64,000 nt of DNA from Actinoplanes lobatus (GCF_014205215.1 NZ_JACHNC010000001.1:3043001-3107000); one strand, 5' to 3'; positions 26,119-35,844 are shown, numbered from the stretch's first letter. A program made the numbers and translations. Notes: generated by a model not told the origin, from the sequence alone.

Positions 26119-29100
26119 ACCGCATCTTTGAAAGGACCTCGCGGAACTCCTGCGTGCGCCGCCGGTTCTCGCTCGACGCGCCCAGGAACAGCAGCACCAC
26201 GCCGACCGGCACCAGCATCAGCCACGGACCGCCGACGGTGGACGCGAACGCCAGCGCCGCGATCACCGTGGCCGCGGTGCCGACCACGACCGGCGCCTGC
26301 TGGCGGGTCCGCGACCCGACGATCAGCGTGAGCACCGCCCCGAGCAGCAGCAGCACCGCCCGCAGGTCGCCGCCGTCGCCGGTCAGCACGATCCCGATGG
26401 TCGGCACGAACGCCGCGAGCAGGGCCGGCCCGTACGCCGCCCAGCTGCTCAGATCCGGCCGGTGATGGGCCTCGACCACACCGACGGCGAGGGCCAGCGC
26501 CGCGAACGGCAGTGTGTACGCCTCCGGCAGCCCCACCGACGCCAGCGAGATGAACAGCCACCAGCCGGCGATCTCGAACCCGACCGCCACCCAGAACAAC
26601 GTGCGCCGCTGGCTCGCGGTGCGGTCCGGCCGGGACGCCGCCAGGCCCAGCACCGCGCCCCAGGCCGCGAGCAGCGCCGCCAGATGGGTGGGGGAGTCGA
26701 ACGCCAGCGCCCCGGCGATCGCCGCCGACGTGTAGCCGCTCCACTCGATCGTGACCGCCTCGGCCCGGTACTGCGGCAGCCCCAGCCGGGGCAGCGCCGC
26801 CTCCAGGGTGAGCAGCACCGCGCCGACGGCCAGTACGCCGAACGCCGCCCACTGCCGCTCCAGCCCGGCCGCGATCGACACGCCGAGGACGAACATCTGG
26901 CCCATCAGGGCGGCGAACAGCCAGCCCAGCAGCCGGGCCATCTGGGTGCGCCCGTTGATCGCCGCGACCAGCCCGACACCGACCGCGCTGCCCAGCGTGA
27001 ACAGGGTCAGCGGCACCTCGGCCAGGCTCCCGGCCAGCCCGGCGCCACCGGCCAGCAGACCGATCACGAACACCGCTGTCCGGGTGGTCCGCAGCACCGG
27101 CGCCCGGGTCGCGAGCGGCGGCGGGGTGAGCGCCAGCCCCAGCATCGAGATGGTGAACACCACGAGGGCCGCCCCGGTGGCCGCCGGATAGCCGGCGTGC
27201 AGGGCGATCGGGGTGATCAGCAGGGTCAGCGCGAGCCCCGGCAGGATCACCGGCACCGCCTCGGCCGCCTTGCCGCCGAACCCGATCGCGGCCAGCGCGG
27301 CCGCGCCGGTGAGCAGCACGGCGGCCAGGGCGCTGGTGGCGTCCACGTTGCCGGCGGCCGGGTCGGCGAGCGCCGGGACCGGGCCCTGCCAGATCGCGCC
27401 GAGCTGCTCCAGCGGGTCGACGAGGGCCGCCCGCAGGGCCGGGGCCAGCGAGAACAGTGCCAGCACGGTGGGCAGCAGGGCGAGCATGACGGCGCCGGTG
27501 GCCGGGTCGGCGAGCCAGCGCTCACCCCAGCCGGGCCGGCGGATCCGCGAATACCGGCCGACCGCCGGGTTGTTGAACGGGGCCACTCGCGGCACCGGGT
27601 CGGTCGGCGCCGGCGGAACCGAACCGCGCAGCATCTCGGCCAGCACCCCGACCAGGGCGGCGGCCGCGGCGTACAGGGCCGTCGGGTAGTCGGTGGGGAT
27701 GCAGGCGATCGCGGTGACCGAGGCGCCCAGGACCACGCCGATCGTCGCCCAGGGAAGGTACTGCGGCAGGAACCGGCCGGCCGCGGCCAGCACCGCGAGA
27801 CCCAGCGTGGAACCGGCCAGCGCGGCGGTCAGCACCACCTGGAGGTCGTGACCCTGATCGGCGGCCACGGCGGCCAGGAAACCGGGCAGCGCCAGCAGCG
27901 CCGCGGCGGTCGCCGCCCCGCCGATCTGCGCCCGGTGCCGGGGCAGCACCCGCACCGGAGGACGGTTCGGATCGGCGCTCTCCAACTCGGCGGTGTCCTC
28001 GAACGCCGACGCGGGCAGCCGCGCCGGGATCCGGGCCATCGCCGCCACCAACGCGCCGAGCAGCACCACCACGAGCAGCGCCAGTGCGGTCGACCAGGGG
28101 CGGGCCAGACCCACCGCGACCGTGTGCAGCATCGCCACGGCGGCGACCGCGGCCCGGGCGCGGGCGGCGTGCGGGTCGAGCGCGGCGACGGCGGCCAGCG
28201 CGTAGCCGACCGCCACCGCGGTGCCGATGATCAGCGGGGACCACCAGGGGAAGCCGAGCGCGTACGGGGTACCGATGGCGGCGAGCGCGGCGGCGAGCCC
28301 GGACGCGTACGACGACCACGGCCGGGGCATCGCGATGGCGGCCGTGATCGCGATCATCACCAGCGCGAACGGGGCCTGCCAGGCGCCCGCCGGAGCGGTC
28401 GCCGGATAGGCGTCCAACTGGGCCTCCCACAGCCCGCCCGGCAGCGAGAGCACCTTGAGCCCGCCGGCCAGCGCCTGCCAGCCGGCGATCGCCCCGACCA
28501 CCAGCGCGGCGATCCCCAGGCCGCGGGCCGGGCCGGGCCGCCAGTCGTCCGGCAGGACCGTCACGCCCATGCCGACCAGCAGCACCACCACACCGGCGAC
28601 GGCCAGCGGCGCGGCCGGGAAGCCGAGCGCGGCCACCCGGGCGAGGGCGCCGCAGATCGCCACGGTGGCGGCCGCCGCGGCGATGTCCGGGCCGTCCAGC
28701 ATCCGGTCGGTACGCCCGCGGTTGTCGATCGACTTGGCGAAGAACAGCAGCCCGGCCGCGCCGAGCAGCAGCGCGCCGACCCAGACGTCGGGGGCCGTGG
28801 CGCCCGGGGCGAACAGCGCCGCCAGCGCCAGCGTCACCGCGCCGAGCCCGGTGCCGATGGTCAGCGGCAGGCTGATCTCGCGGCGGGCCACCTGGAAGAC
28901 GGCCGCGTAGCTGAGCGTGCCGGCCACCGCGAGGAACCCGGCGGCCAGCGCCGGGACGGTCGAGCCGGCGTTCGGCGGCGGACCGCCACCCGGATCGGCG
29001 ACGGCCAGCGCGGCGGTCACCGCGGCGCCCGGAACGGCCAGCGCCGCGGCGCCCGACGCCCAGTCGCCGACCACCCAGGCGAACAGCCGGACCGGGATCT

Positions 29101-31225
29101 GCCGGGCCGCGATGGTGACCATCACCCCGGCGCCGGCCAGCGCGGTCAGCACGGCCGCGGTCAGCCAGGAGGCGCTCAGCGCCGCACACGCCCCGAACAG
29201 CCCGACCACCCCGGCCGCGATGACGTGCGCGTACGCGATCCGGGAGGTGCTCGCCCACAGGCCGGCGGCACCCAGGCCGATCGCCGCCAGCACCAGCGGC
29301 CAGGGCGCCTCCGACCAGGGCAGGCCCAGCGAGGCCGGTACGGAGAGGGCGGTCAGCGCGATCCCGGCGACCGCGCCCTCGTGGCGGATGCTCGACGGCA
29401 GGGCCAGGGCGGCGGCGATCGTCATCAGCAGCGCGCTGAACGCCAGCAGCCAGCCGGACGGGCCGACCGCTTCGGCGAGCTTCTGGGCGTACGCCGCGGT
29501 GTCGGCATCCCAGACCGGCCGGGCCGCGGCGACCGGGGCGATCGCCGCCCGGATCGCGTCCACCCCGACGATCAGGCCGATCAGGGCGAGGGCGGCGGTC
29601 GACGCGTACTGCGGGCCGCGGCGCACCGGTTCGGGCAGCATGCCGATCACGGCGCCGGTGATGGCGACGGTCGCGGCGGCGGCCACCACGTTCCACGGCG
29701 GGGAGGCCACCCCGGCGATCCGGGCGATCGCGCCGATCACCGCGAGGGTCAGGACACCGCCCGCCACGTTCAGCGCCAGCGGGTGCCGCAGCAGCCGGGC
29801 CGCGGCCACCGCAGTGCCGGCCGCGGCCACCAGGATCAGCCCGGACCGCAGCGCGTCACCGACCACCCGGGCCTGGAGCAGCGCCACCGAGGAGTAGAGC
29901 AGCGCGGCCGCGGACGCGAGGCAGAGCAGGGCGAAGGTCAGCTCGCGCAGCCAGTCCGCCGACGGCGGGACGGCCGGCGGGGCCAGCGGCGCCGAACCGG
30001 CCGGCGGCGCGCCCTGCGGCCGCGGACCGGGGAAGATGCGGCTCGACCAGCGGCGGGGACGGTTCAGCCCACCGAAGATGAGATCGGGTTCCTCCGGCTG
30101 GGACTCCGGGCGCGGCGGGGCGTCCGCCGCGTACGCCGACGGGTCCGCCGGATCGGGCTCGTCCTCGCGCCGGGCGTGTCGCTCGGCGTCGGCGTCCGCC
30201 TCCGCGAGCGACACGCGGTCGGCGGGCGCCGGCCGGCCCAGCGGCCAGCGTGGCACCAGCCGCCCGGTGCGGATCACCCGGGTGAGAAGAAGCAGGTCGA
30301 GCACGGCCACGGTGGTCAGCGCGAGGCCCCAGCCGGCCGGGCTCTGGATCAACGGGTACGCGAGAAGCGGCGCCACCGGTTGAGTGGCGATGACCGTCGC
30401 GTACCGGGGAGCGGTCAGCCGGGTGACCCCGGCGTAGAGGAACCCGGCCACCGCGGTGACCGCGAAGGTGATCCCGAGGTACAGCGCGGTCGGCACGTCG
30501 CCGCCGGTCAGTGGGGTGTCGTGCAGCGCGTACAGCGTCATCGGCAGCAGGATCAGGCCGATCGCCGCGATCGTCTCGCCGGTCGAGGTCAGCCCCCGCT
30601 TGGCCACGCCGGGCGCCGCGGACAGGGCGATCCCGGTGGCCAGGGCCAGGATCAGCGCCCGGGCGAACGGGTTGGAGACCGCCACCCCGGCGAACACCAC
30701 GGCCGCCACCCCGAGCAGCAGGGCGCCGAGGACCAGCAGGATGTTCTGCACCGACTGGGTGGAGGCCTCCGGTGGATGCTCCATGGTGGCCAGCGGTGGT
30801 CGCCTCGAACCCGGCGGCGGGGCCACCCGCTCGGTCGGGGGCGGGTCGTCGACCAGCACGGTCACCCCGTCGGAGGCGACCCCGGGCGGGCCGGTGTGCG
30901 CGGTGCCCGGCTCGGCCCGGTCCGGCGGCGGAGGCTGCCGCCGGCGGGGGCGGGGCGGCGGCTCCTCGGCGGTCTGCGGGGCGCCGGGCGGCGGGGGCGG
31001 CGGGAAGTCCTCCGGCGGGCGGCGCCGGGTGGAGCGGCGGCTCTTGGCGCCCTTCTGCTTCTGGGCGTGCGACAGGATGTCCCGCTGGAACTGGGCGGCC
31101 TGGATCTTGCTGGCGATCTTGGTGCGTTCGGCCGCGGCCTGCATGTCCCGGATCTTCAGATCCGCTATCGACGCGTCGATACGAGCCAGTTCGTCTACGT
31201 AGTCGGGCTCGTCTGCCTGCGCCAC
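26117..31225 (-). CDS. Giant polytopic membrane protein (1,702 residues)
   Basis: The longest gene here. The GTG at 31225 (VAQADEPDYVDEL) has a GAGGGGG Shine-Dalgarno. Residues 1-65 form a charged coiled coil (DELARIDASIADLKIRDMQA), then ~110 Pro/Arg-rich residues. From ~residue 165 to the end there are several dozen hydrophobic helices in runs that look internally repetitive, with short Arg-rich loops and one longer charged cytosolic loop (~350-420). No transporter signature or enzyme motif was recognised. Only 33 bp separate it from the sigma-factor operon. Possibly a multi-duplicated permease-like scaffold; function unknown. Confidence 0.8.
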   Translation of the reverse strand: MAQADEPDYVDELARIDASIADLKIRDMQAAAERTKIASKIQAAQFQRDILSHAQKQKGAKSRRSTRRRPPEDFPPPPPPGAPQTAEEPPPRPRRRQPPPPDRAEPGTAHTGPPGVASDGVTVLVDDPPPTERVAPPPGSRRPPLATMEHPPEASTQSVQNILLVLGALLLGVAAVVFAGVAVSNPFARALILALATGIALSAAPGVAKRGLTSTGETIAAIGLILLPMTLYALHDTPLTGGDVPTALYLGITFAVTAVAGFLYAGVTRLTAPRYATVIATQPVAPLLAYPLIQSPAGWGLALTTVAVLDLLLLTRVIRTGRLVPRWPLGRPAPADRVSLAEADADAERHARREDEPDPADPSAYAADAPPRPESQPEEPDLIFGGLNRPRRWSSRIFPGPRPQGAPPAGSAPLAPPAVPPSADWLRELTFALLCLASAAALLYSSVALLQARVVGDALRSGLILVAAAGTAVAAARLLRHPLALNVAGGVLTLAVIGAIARIAGVASPPWNVVAAAATVAITGAVIGMLPEPVRRGPQYASTAALALIGLIVGVDAIRAAIAPVAAARPVWDADTAAYAQKLAEAVGPSGWLLAFSALLMTIAAALALPSSIRHEGAVAGIALTALSVPASLGLPWSEAPWPLVLAAIGLGAAGLWASTSRIAYAHVIAAGVVGLFGACAALSASWLTAAVLTALAGAGVMVTIAARQIPVRLFAWVVGDWASGAAALAVPGAAVTAALAVADPGGGPPPNAGSTVPALAAGFLAVAGTLSYAAVFQVARREISLPLTIGTGLGAVTLALAALFAPGATAPDVWVGALLLGAAGLLFFAKSIDNRGRTDRMLDGPDIAAAAATVAICGALARVAALGFPAAPLAVAGVVVLLVGMGVTVLPDDWRPGPARGLGIAALVVGAIAGWQALAGGLKVLSLPGGLWEAQLDAYPATAPAGAWQAPFALVMIAITAAIAMPRPWSSYASGLAAALAAIGTPYALGFPWWSPLIIGTAVAVGYALAAVAALDPHAARARAAVAAVAMLHTVAVGLARPWSTALALLVVVLLGALVAAMARIPARLPASAFEDTAELESADPNRPPVRVLPRHRAQIGGAATAAALLALPGFLAAVAADQGHDLQVVLTAALAGSTLGLAVLAAAGRFLPQYLPWATIGVVLGASVTAIACIPTDYPTALYAAAAALVGVLAEMLRGSVPPAPTDPVPRVAPFNNPAVGRYSRIRRPGWGERWLADPATGAVMLALLPTVLALFSLAPALRAALVDPLEQLGAIWQGPVPALADPAAGNVDATSALAAVLLTGAAALAAIGFGGKAAEAVPVILPGLALTLLITPIALHAGYPAATGAALVVFTISMLGLALTPPPLATRAPVLRTTRTAVFVIGLLAGGAGLAGSLAEVPLTLFTLGSAVGVGLVAAINGRTQMARLLGWLFAALMGQMFVLGVSIAAGLERQWAAFGVLAVGAVLLTLEAALPRLGLPQYRAEAVTIEWSGYTSAAIAGALAFDSPTHLAALLAAWGAVLGLAASRPDRTASQRRTLFWVAVGFEIAGWWLFISLASVGLPEAYTLPFAALALAVGVVEAHHRPDLSSWAAYGPALLAAFVPTIGIVLTGDGGDLRAVLLLLGAVLTLIVGSRTRQQAPVVVGTAATVIAALAFASTVGGPWLMLVPVGVVLLFLGASSENRRRTQEFREVLSKMR

Positions 31226-31454
31226 AGGACCCCCTCGCACCACCCGGCCGCTCTCTGTAGTTAGAGCATGCCGTTCCGACACCTCATTAGAACAGTCTCA
31301 AGCGGGTGGAGATCTGCGGAAACGGCCCCGAACCCGGCGGTTTCCCAGCATGCCCCCGAACGGGCGGCGATATTCGGCACAGGAGGCGGTGTTGCCAGGG
31401 CCACGCTACGCGCCGGTAACATGGCCCGGGACCGGCTTAGGGAAGGTTAAGGAC

Positions 31455-32609
31455 ATGGCTGACTTCGACGTCTACCGACTTCCGGAGGACCACGAGACGA
31501 TCCGCGCCGCGGTGCGCGAGATCTGTGACGCGCGGGTCGCCCCGCACGCCGCCGAGGCCGACGAGACCGGCGAGTTCCCCAAGGCGTCGTACGACGCTCT
31601 CCGCTCCTCCGACTTCCACGCGCCGCACATCCCGGTGGAGTACGGCGGCGCCGGCGCCGACGCCCTCGCCACGGCCATCGTGATCGAGGAGGTGGCCCGT
31701 GCCTGCGCCTCGTCGTCGCTGATCCCCGCGGTCAACAAGCTCGGCACCATGCCGCTGCTGATCGCCGGGTCCGAGGAGCTCAAGCACAAGTACCTCTCGA
31801 AGGTCGCCTCGGGCGAGGCGATGTTCTCGTACTGCCTCTCCGAGCCGGAGGCCGGCTCCGACGCCGCCTCGATGACCACCCGCGCGGTCCGCGACGGCGA
31901 CCACTGGGTGCTCAACGGCGTGAAGCGGTGGATCACCAACGCCGGCGTCTCCGAGTACTACACGGTCTTCGCGGTCACCGACCCGTCCGCCCGGTCCCGC
32001 GGCATCTCCGCCTTCGTGGTCGAGAAATCCGACGAGGGCGTCAGCTTCGGCGCGCCGGAGAAGAAGCTCGGCATCAAGGGCTCGCCCACCCGCGAGGTCT
32101 ACTTCGACAACGTGCGCATCCCGGCCGACCGGATGATCGGCGACGAGGGCACCGGCTTCGCCACCGCCATGAAGACCCTCGACCACACCCGGGTCACCAT
32201 CGCGGCGCAGGCCATCGGCATCGCGCAGGGCGCGCTCGACTTCGCTCTGGGGTACGCCAAGGAGCGCAAGCAGTTCGGCAAGTCGATCGCCGACTTCCAG
32301 GGCCTCCAGTTCATGCTCGCCGACATGGGCATGAAGCTCGAGGCGGCCCGCCAGCTCACCTACGCCGCGGCCGGCAAGAGCGAGCGCGGCGACGCCGACC
32401 TGACCTACTTCGGCGCGGCCGCGAAGTGCTTCGCCTCGGACGCCGCCATGGAGATCACCACCGACGCGGTCCAGATCCTCGGCGGGTACGGCTACACCCG
32501 CGACTACCCGGTCGAGCGCATGATGCGCGACGCCAAGATCACCCAGATCTACGAGGGCACCAACCAGGTGCAGCGGATCGTGATGGCCCGGCAGCTCCTG
32601 AAGGGCTGA
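31455..32609 (+). CDS. Acyl-CoA dehydrogenase
   Basis: A 384-residue FAD-dependent acyl-CoA dehydrogenase of standard length. The signatures FSYCLSEPEAGSDAASMTTR and QILGGYGYTRDYPVERMMRD are intact, and the catalytic glutamate is in the IYEGTNQVQR segment. Fold and length fit the short-chain class; chain length is not resolved. The ATG at 31455 follows GGAAGGTTAAGGAC. It is divergent from the giant membrane-protein gene and followed by a strong terminator. Confidence 0.93.
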   Translation: MADFDVYRLPEDHETIRAAVREICDARVAPHAAEADETGEFPKASYDALRSSDFHAPHIPVEYGGAGADALATAIVIEEVARACASSSLIPAVNKLGTMPLLIAGSEELKHKYLSKVASGEAMFSYCLSEPEAGSDAASMTTRAVRDGDHWVLNGVKRWITNAGVSEYYTVFAVTDPSARSRGISAFVVEKSDEGVSFGAPEKKLGIKGSPTREVYFDNVRIPADRMIGDEGTGFATAMKTLDHTRVTIAAQAIGIAQGALDFALGYAKERKQFGKSIADFQGLQFMLADMGMKLEAARQLTYAAAGKSERGDADLTYFGAAAKCFASDAAMEITTDAVQILGGYGYTRDYPVERMMRDAKITQIYEGTNQVQRIVMARQLLKG

Positions 32610-32634
32610 AAACGGCTTTTCGTCGCTCAGAAGC

Positions 32635-32666
32635 AAAGTGGCCGGGCGCTTGCGCCCGGCCACTTT
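32635..32666. terminator. Intrinsic terminator after the acyl-CoA dehydrogenase
   Basis: A perfect 15-bp inverted repeat (32635-32649 with 32652-32666) beginning AAAGTGG and ending CCACTTT. The A- and T-runs at its ends let it work in both directions between the convergent genes. Confidence 0.85.
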
Positions 32667-32707
32667 CGGTATTCCCCGCGGCGCTGTCCTGTGACGACGG
32701 CCGTGCC

Positions 32708-33748
32708 TCACCGGGTAGCCCGGTGCTGGAGAGTGGAGATGAGAGCAAGAGTCGACTCGGCGCCCTGGTTCAGGTTGGGTCCGTGCGGGGTCAGCCCGTC
32801 ATAGCCACCGCCGGTCGCCGGGTCCCACATGACCTGCCCGGCGTCGTTGTCACCGAGGAACCAGACGATGGACTGGCGTACCGCTGCGTACCAGATCTGA
32901 CCACCCGTGATGCCGGCGGCGGTGGCGCAGGCATCGGCCAGCGCCGCCACCTCGATCGGTTGCTGGTCGTGCCGCAGCCTAGGGGTGTCGCGTTGCCACC
33001 CTGCCGACGGCAGGACCGACAGGTGGCCGTCGCTGGTCTGGATGTCCAGCAGCCATTTCAGCATCCGCAGGCCGGCGGTCAGGGCCGGTGGGTCGTCGAG
33101 AAGGTCGCCGGCGACGATGACGGCTTCGGCGAGTGCGGCATTGGCGTAGGTGAGCTGTTGCTGTGGCCAGGGCCAGCGTGGATCGGGATCCGGAGGCCCG
33201 ATCGTCGTTACGGCGTCGGCGAGAAGGGCGGCGGCTGGTTCGTTGCCGGGGTCGGCGCGCAGCAGTTCGGCGGCGCCCAGCGCGGCGAATGCCATTGCCC
33301 GCGGCGCGACGGCCCGGCGGGAGGCTCCCCGGGTGAAAGCGAGCAGGGCTTCCTGGCGGATCCACGGAACCGGGCTGCGGGCAGCGGCGGTCCCGAGGCC
33401 CCAGAGGGCGCGCCCCCACCAGTCCCCGAGGCCGGGCTGGTCGATCCAGGTCCGGTTGAACCCGAGCCGGTTGTGGAAGGCACCCTGGGCGTTCTGTGCG
33501 TGGGCGAGGAAGGCCAGATAGCGCTCTGCGAGCCGCAACACCGCGGCGGAGGGGTCGGGCTCACGGCTGGCGACTACGAGGCCCCGGGCGACGTCGTCGG
33601 TGCAGTAGCCGTGCTCGCGGCGGACGGTGGCGTGCCGGGCATGTTCGAACAGGCCGGTGTCGTCGGTGAGCCGTGCCAGGTGTGCGAAGGAGGGAGCGGG
33701 AACGGTGCGGCCGGTTGTCGGCGCCGCCACGGTAGCCCTGACGGTCAC
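32708..33748 (-). CDS. (alpha/alpha)-barrel glycosidase-like partner of a GT4
   Basis: A 346-residue soluble protein beginning at a GTG that overlaps the GT4 stop (GTGA). Helical repeats carry aromatic and acidic residues (HGYCTDDVARGLVVA, RLGFNRTWIDQPG, WWGRALWGLGTAAA, YANAALAEAVIVAG), typical of six-hairpin glycosidase folds. Databases often call such genes glycosyltransferases because of their neighbour. Here it is likely to act on the same glycan as the coupled GT4. Catalytic role unproven. Confidence 0.6.
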   Translation of the reverse strand: MTVRATVAAPTTGRTVPAPSFAHLARLTDDTGLFEHARHATVRREHGYCTDDVARGLVVASREPDPSAAVLRLAERYLAFLAHAQNAQGAFHNRLGFNRTWIDQPGLGDWWGRALWGLGTAAARSPVPWIRQEALLAFTRGASRRAVAPRAMAFAALGAAELLRADPGNEPAAALLADAVTTIGPPDPDPRWPWPQQQLTYANAALAEAVIVAGDLLDDPPALTAGLRMLKWLLDIQTSDGHLSVLPSAGWQRDTPRLRHDQQPIEVAALADACATAAGITGGQIWYAAVRQSIVWFLGDNDAGQVMWDPATGGGYDGLTPHGPNLNQGAESTLALISTLQHRATR

Positions 33749-34884
33749 GCGCTGGCCACGGTGACGGGGCGGGCATCGGCGGCGACGAGTGTCGCGGCGA
33801 GTTCGTGGTATCGCCGGGCGACCGCGGGCCACCGCAGCGCCGGTTCGGCGTGACCGTTGCGTTCCCGCAGGGTGGCGGCCAGGTCGGGCTTGGTGAGGAT
33901 TCTCCTGATGGCAGTCGCGAGAGCTGCCGGGTTCTTGTGGGGCACGAGCAGGCCGGGTCCGTCGGTGAGCAGTTCCACCGCGTGCGGGAACGCGGTGGCG
34001 ACGACCGGGATCCGTGCCGCCACGGCCTCGACGAGGACGCCCGAGGTGACCTGCTCGGTGGAGTCGTACGGCAGCACGACGACGTCGGCGGAGCGAATGA
34101 GCTCCCCGAGTGCCGCCTCGTCGAGATAGGCCGACTCGTAGCGCACGTTCTGCGCGATGCCGAGGGCGGCGCCGAGCCGGTGCAGACCCGCCCGGTACGC
34201 CTCGCCGTGAAGTTCGGCGACCTTGGGATGTGTCCGGCCGGCCACGGTGTAGACGGGCGCGGACTTGAGGTTCTGCAGCAGAGCCAGGCCGCGCAGCGCC
34301 CATTCGATGCCCTTGCCCGGTCCCAGCAGGCCCCAGGTGAGCAGGTGCGGCTGCGGGTGTCGGCGGCTCGGCGGGCCGGTGTAGTCGGAGGCGCCGTGCG
34401 GAATCACGGAGATCTTCGTGGCGTCCACGGCGTAGCCGAGCAGCAGCCGGTCGTGCGCGGCCCTGGTGATGGTCACGACCGCGTCGGCGGCAGCGACGAT
34501 CTGCTCGAGCAGTGACTTCTGGCTCGGGGTGGGATGCGTCAGCACGGTGTGCAGGACGACGAGGCTCGGCACGGTGAGCCGCCGAAGCACGGACAGGACG
34601 TCTCCGCCGTCGCGGCCGGGGTAGATGCCGTACTCGTGCTGGACGACAGCGACGTCGAAGTTGTTCAACGCCTCGGCACTGTCGCGCCAGCCGGCCGGTG
34701 TCGTGGCCATCCAGGTGTGCACCACCCCGGACATGGCGGTGGGGTCGTCGCCATGCCCCGCGACCCGTACGACGCCGCCGGGAAAGCCGGCCTTGCCGAG
34801 GTGGGTGGCGAGCGCGGAGTTGAAGGTCGCCAGGCCGCAGCGGGTAGGCGGGTGAGTGCTGAGAAATCCGAATCTGATGGCCAT
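33745..34884 (-). CDS. Family 4 glycosyltransferase
   Basis: A 379-residue GT-B glycosyltransferase. N-terminal FGFLSTHPPTRCGLATFNS is a donor/acceptor loop; the C-terminal half has ISVIPHGASD, LLTWGLLGPGKGIEWALRGL and the SADVVVLPYDSTEQVTSGVL segment of GT4 enzymes. The ATG at 34884 has GAAGG upstream. It is first of a two-gene operon. Sugar and acceptor unknown. Confidence 0.85.
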   Translation of the reverse strand: MAIRFGFLSTHPPTRCGLATFNSALATHLGKAGFPGGVVRVAGHGDDPTAMSGVVHTWMATTPAGWRDSAEALNNFDVAVVQHEYGIYPGRDGGDVLSVLRRLTVPSLVVLHTVLTHPTPSQKSLLEQIVAAADAVVTITRAAHDRLLLGYAVDATKISVIPHGASDYTGPPSRRHPQPHLLTWGLLGPGKGIEWALRGLALLQNLKSAPVYTVAGRTHPKVAELHGEAYRAGLHRLGAALGIAQNVRYESAYLDEAALGELIRSADVVVLPYDSTEQVTSGVLVEAVAARIPVVATAFPHAVELLTDGPGLLVPHKNPAALATAIRRILTKPDLAATLRERNGHAEPALRWPAVARRYHELAATLVAADARPVTVASA

Positions 34885-35312
34885 GTGCCGTACCTTCCAG
34901 TCGCTCGATCGTCGGCTCAGGTCGCCCGCACCGGCGCGGTGCGCATGTGATCAGGCACTTGTGCGGTGGCAGCGGTGCGCGAACGGCGCCGGCTCAGGTG
35001 CCGGGATCGGCGTCCTCTCTACTCTGACGCGAACGGATGGCGAAGCCGATGCATCGCCTGCTCGCCGCGGTCCGAATCGCGAAGCGTGGGCGCCGGATCC
35101 GCCGCGGCGGCTGGGGCGAACGGTGTCAGGCGCCCGAGGGTCGGGGCTGGGGCGGTGCGCCGGAAACGCGAAAGGTCGGAAAGCGGGCGGGAGACGGGCA
35201 CACGTGGCGCTTTTATTATCGTCATCATGAGGCCTTTCCTGAGTGGCACGCACATGAGCGCGGGAGCCGCGAAATATGAGGGAACAGTTTCGAATGATCG
35301 CAGTAGAGAAAT
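34885..35312. other. Intergenic region upstream of the GT4 operon
   Basis: About 430 bp with no clear gene. It should carry the promoter of the leftward GT4 operon. The AT-rich patch at ~35208-35230 (TTTTATTATCGTCATCATGA) is the most promoter-like part. A possible 69-codon minus-strand frame inside it is listed separately. Confidence 0.4.
35019..35228 (-). CDS. Possible small basic protein
   Basis: A 69-codon frame (MMTIIKAPRVPVSRPLSDLS...) with AGGAAAGG placed 4-7 nt before two consecutive ATGs. It is rich in Arg, Ala and Pro with no recognisable domain. The first six codons are AT-rich, then GC-rich third positions follow. It could equally be non-coding leader of the GT4 operon. Confidence 0.25.
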   Translation of the reverse strand: MMTIIKAPRVPVSRPLSDLSRFRRTAPAPTLGRLTPFAPAAAADPAPTLRDSDRGEQAMHRLRHPFASE

Positions 35313-35352
35313 ACCGAAGGCGGCTCGCTGAACCAGTCGAGCCGCCTTCGGT
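35313..35352 (-). terminator. Intrinsic terminator of the cold-shock gene
   Basis: A 15-bp perfect inverted repeat (35313-35327 with 35338-35352) and 10-nt loop, followed on the minus strand by TATTTCTC. It starts 10 bp after the cold-shock stop codon. Confidence 0.85.
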
Positions 35353-35361
35353 GTCAGTGGA

Positions 35362-35580
35362 TCAGAGAGCGCGAATGTTCTCGGCCTGCGGGCCCTTCTG
35401 GCCCTGCGTGATCTCGAACTCCACTCGCTGATTCTCGTCGAGGCTACGGAAGCCGCTCGCCGAGATCGCCGAGAAGTGGGCGAACATGTCGGGGCCGCCG
35501 CCGTCCTGGCTGATGAACCCGAAGCCCTTGTCGCCGTTGAACCATTTCACGGTACCGTAGCCATGTCTTTTCCTTAGCAA
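35362..35580 (-). CDS. cspA: Cold-shock protein, start region apparently frameshifted
   Basis: The body is a normal CspA RNA chaperone: [15 protein letters not shown] (RNP1), DMFAHFSAI (RNP2) and [14 protein letters not shown]. The expected start ATG (35564-35562) sits properly behind an AAGGAAAAG Shine-Dalgarno, but in that frame it reads MATVP-stop. Adding one base after ATGGCTAC would give the classic MATGTVKWFN. As it stands the frame opens only from a TTG at 35580 that lies inside or before the Shine-Dalgarno, or an internal GTG at the VKW codon. A 1-nt deletion, a sequencing error or an unusual start are the options. Confidence 0.8.
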   Translation of the reverse strand: MLRKRHGYGTVKWFNGDKGFGFISQDGGGPDMFAHFSAISASGFRSLDENQRVEFEITQGQKGPQAENIRAL

Positions 35581-35629
35581 GCTGCCGGAGTCCGTACTGT
35601 GCGGATTCTTGCGCCGCCGCGTTGATCAT

Positions 35630-35693
35630 CCGCATCACTTCGATGCGGAAAACGAGAAAGCGCCTGAAGGGGTTCAGATAACCCATCAGGCGC
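35630..35693 (-). promoter_or_regulatory. Hairpins in the cold-shock 5' leader
   Basis: Two inverted repeats lie 66-130 nt before the csp start: CCGCATC/GATGCGG (35630-35636, 35642-35648) and GCGCCTGA/TCAGGCGC (35660-35667, 35686-35693), the latter with an inner GGGTT/AACCC pairing. Long structured leaders are typical of temperature-responsive csp mRNAs. Confidence 0.5.
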
Positions 35694-35844
35694 CGAAAAC
35701 GTCTACGGAGATCAAAACTGCAACACGGCAACACTAACACAGAAATTCGACCGCTGACCCGGAATCTTGCCGCCGATTTCCGGCCCGGCGTTACCCGGCA
35801 CCGATTTCTGCGGCCGACGTATGGTGGTCCGTAAGGATGAGGCG

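Noticed and set aside
26462..31264. 1,600-codon open frame on the plus strand
   Set aside because: Antisense of the giant membrane protein. Composition is Gln/Arg/Gly-rich with no domain; the opposite frame shows regular hydrophobic helices and a ribosome site.
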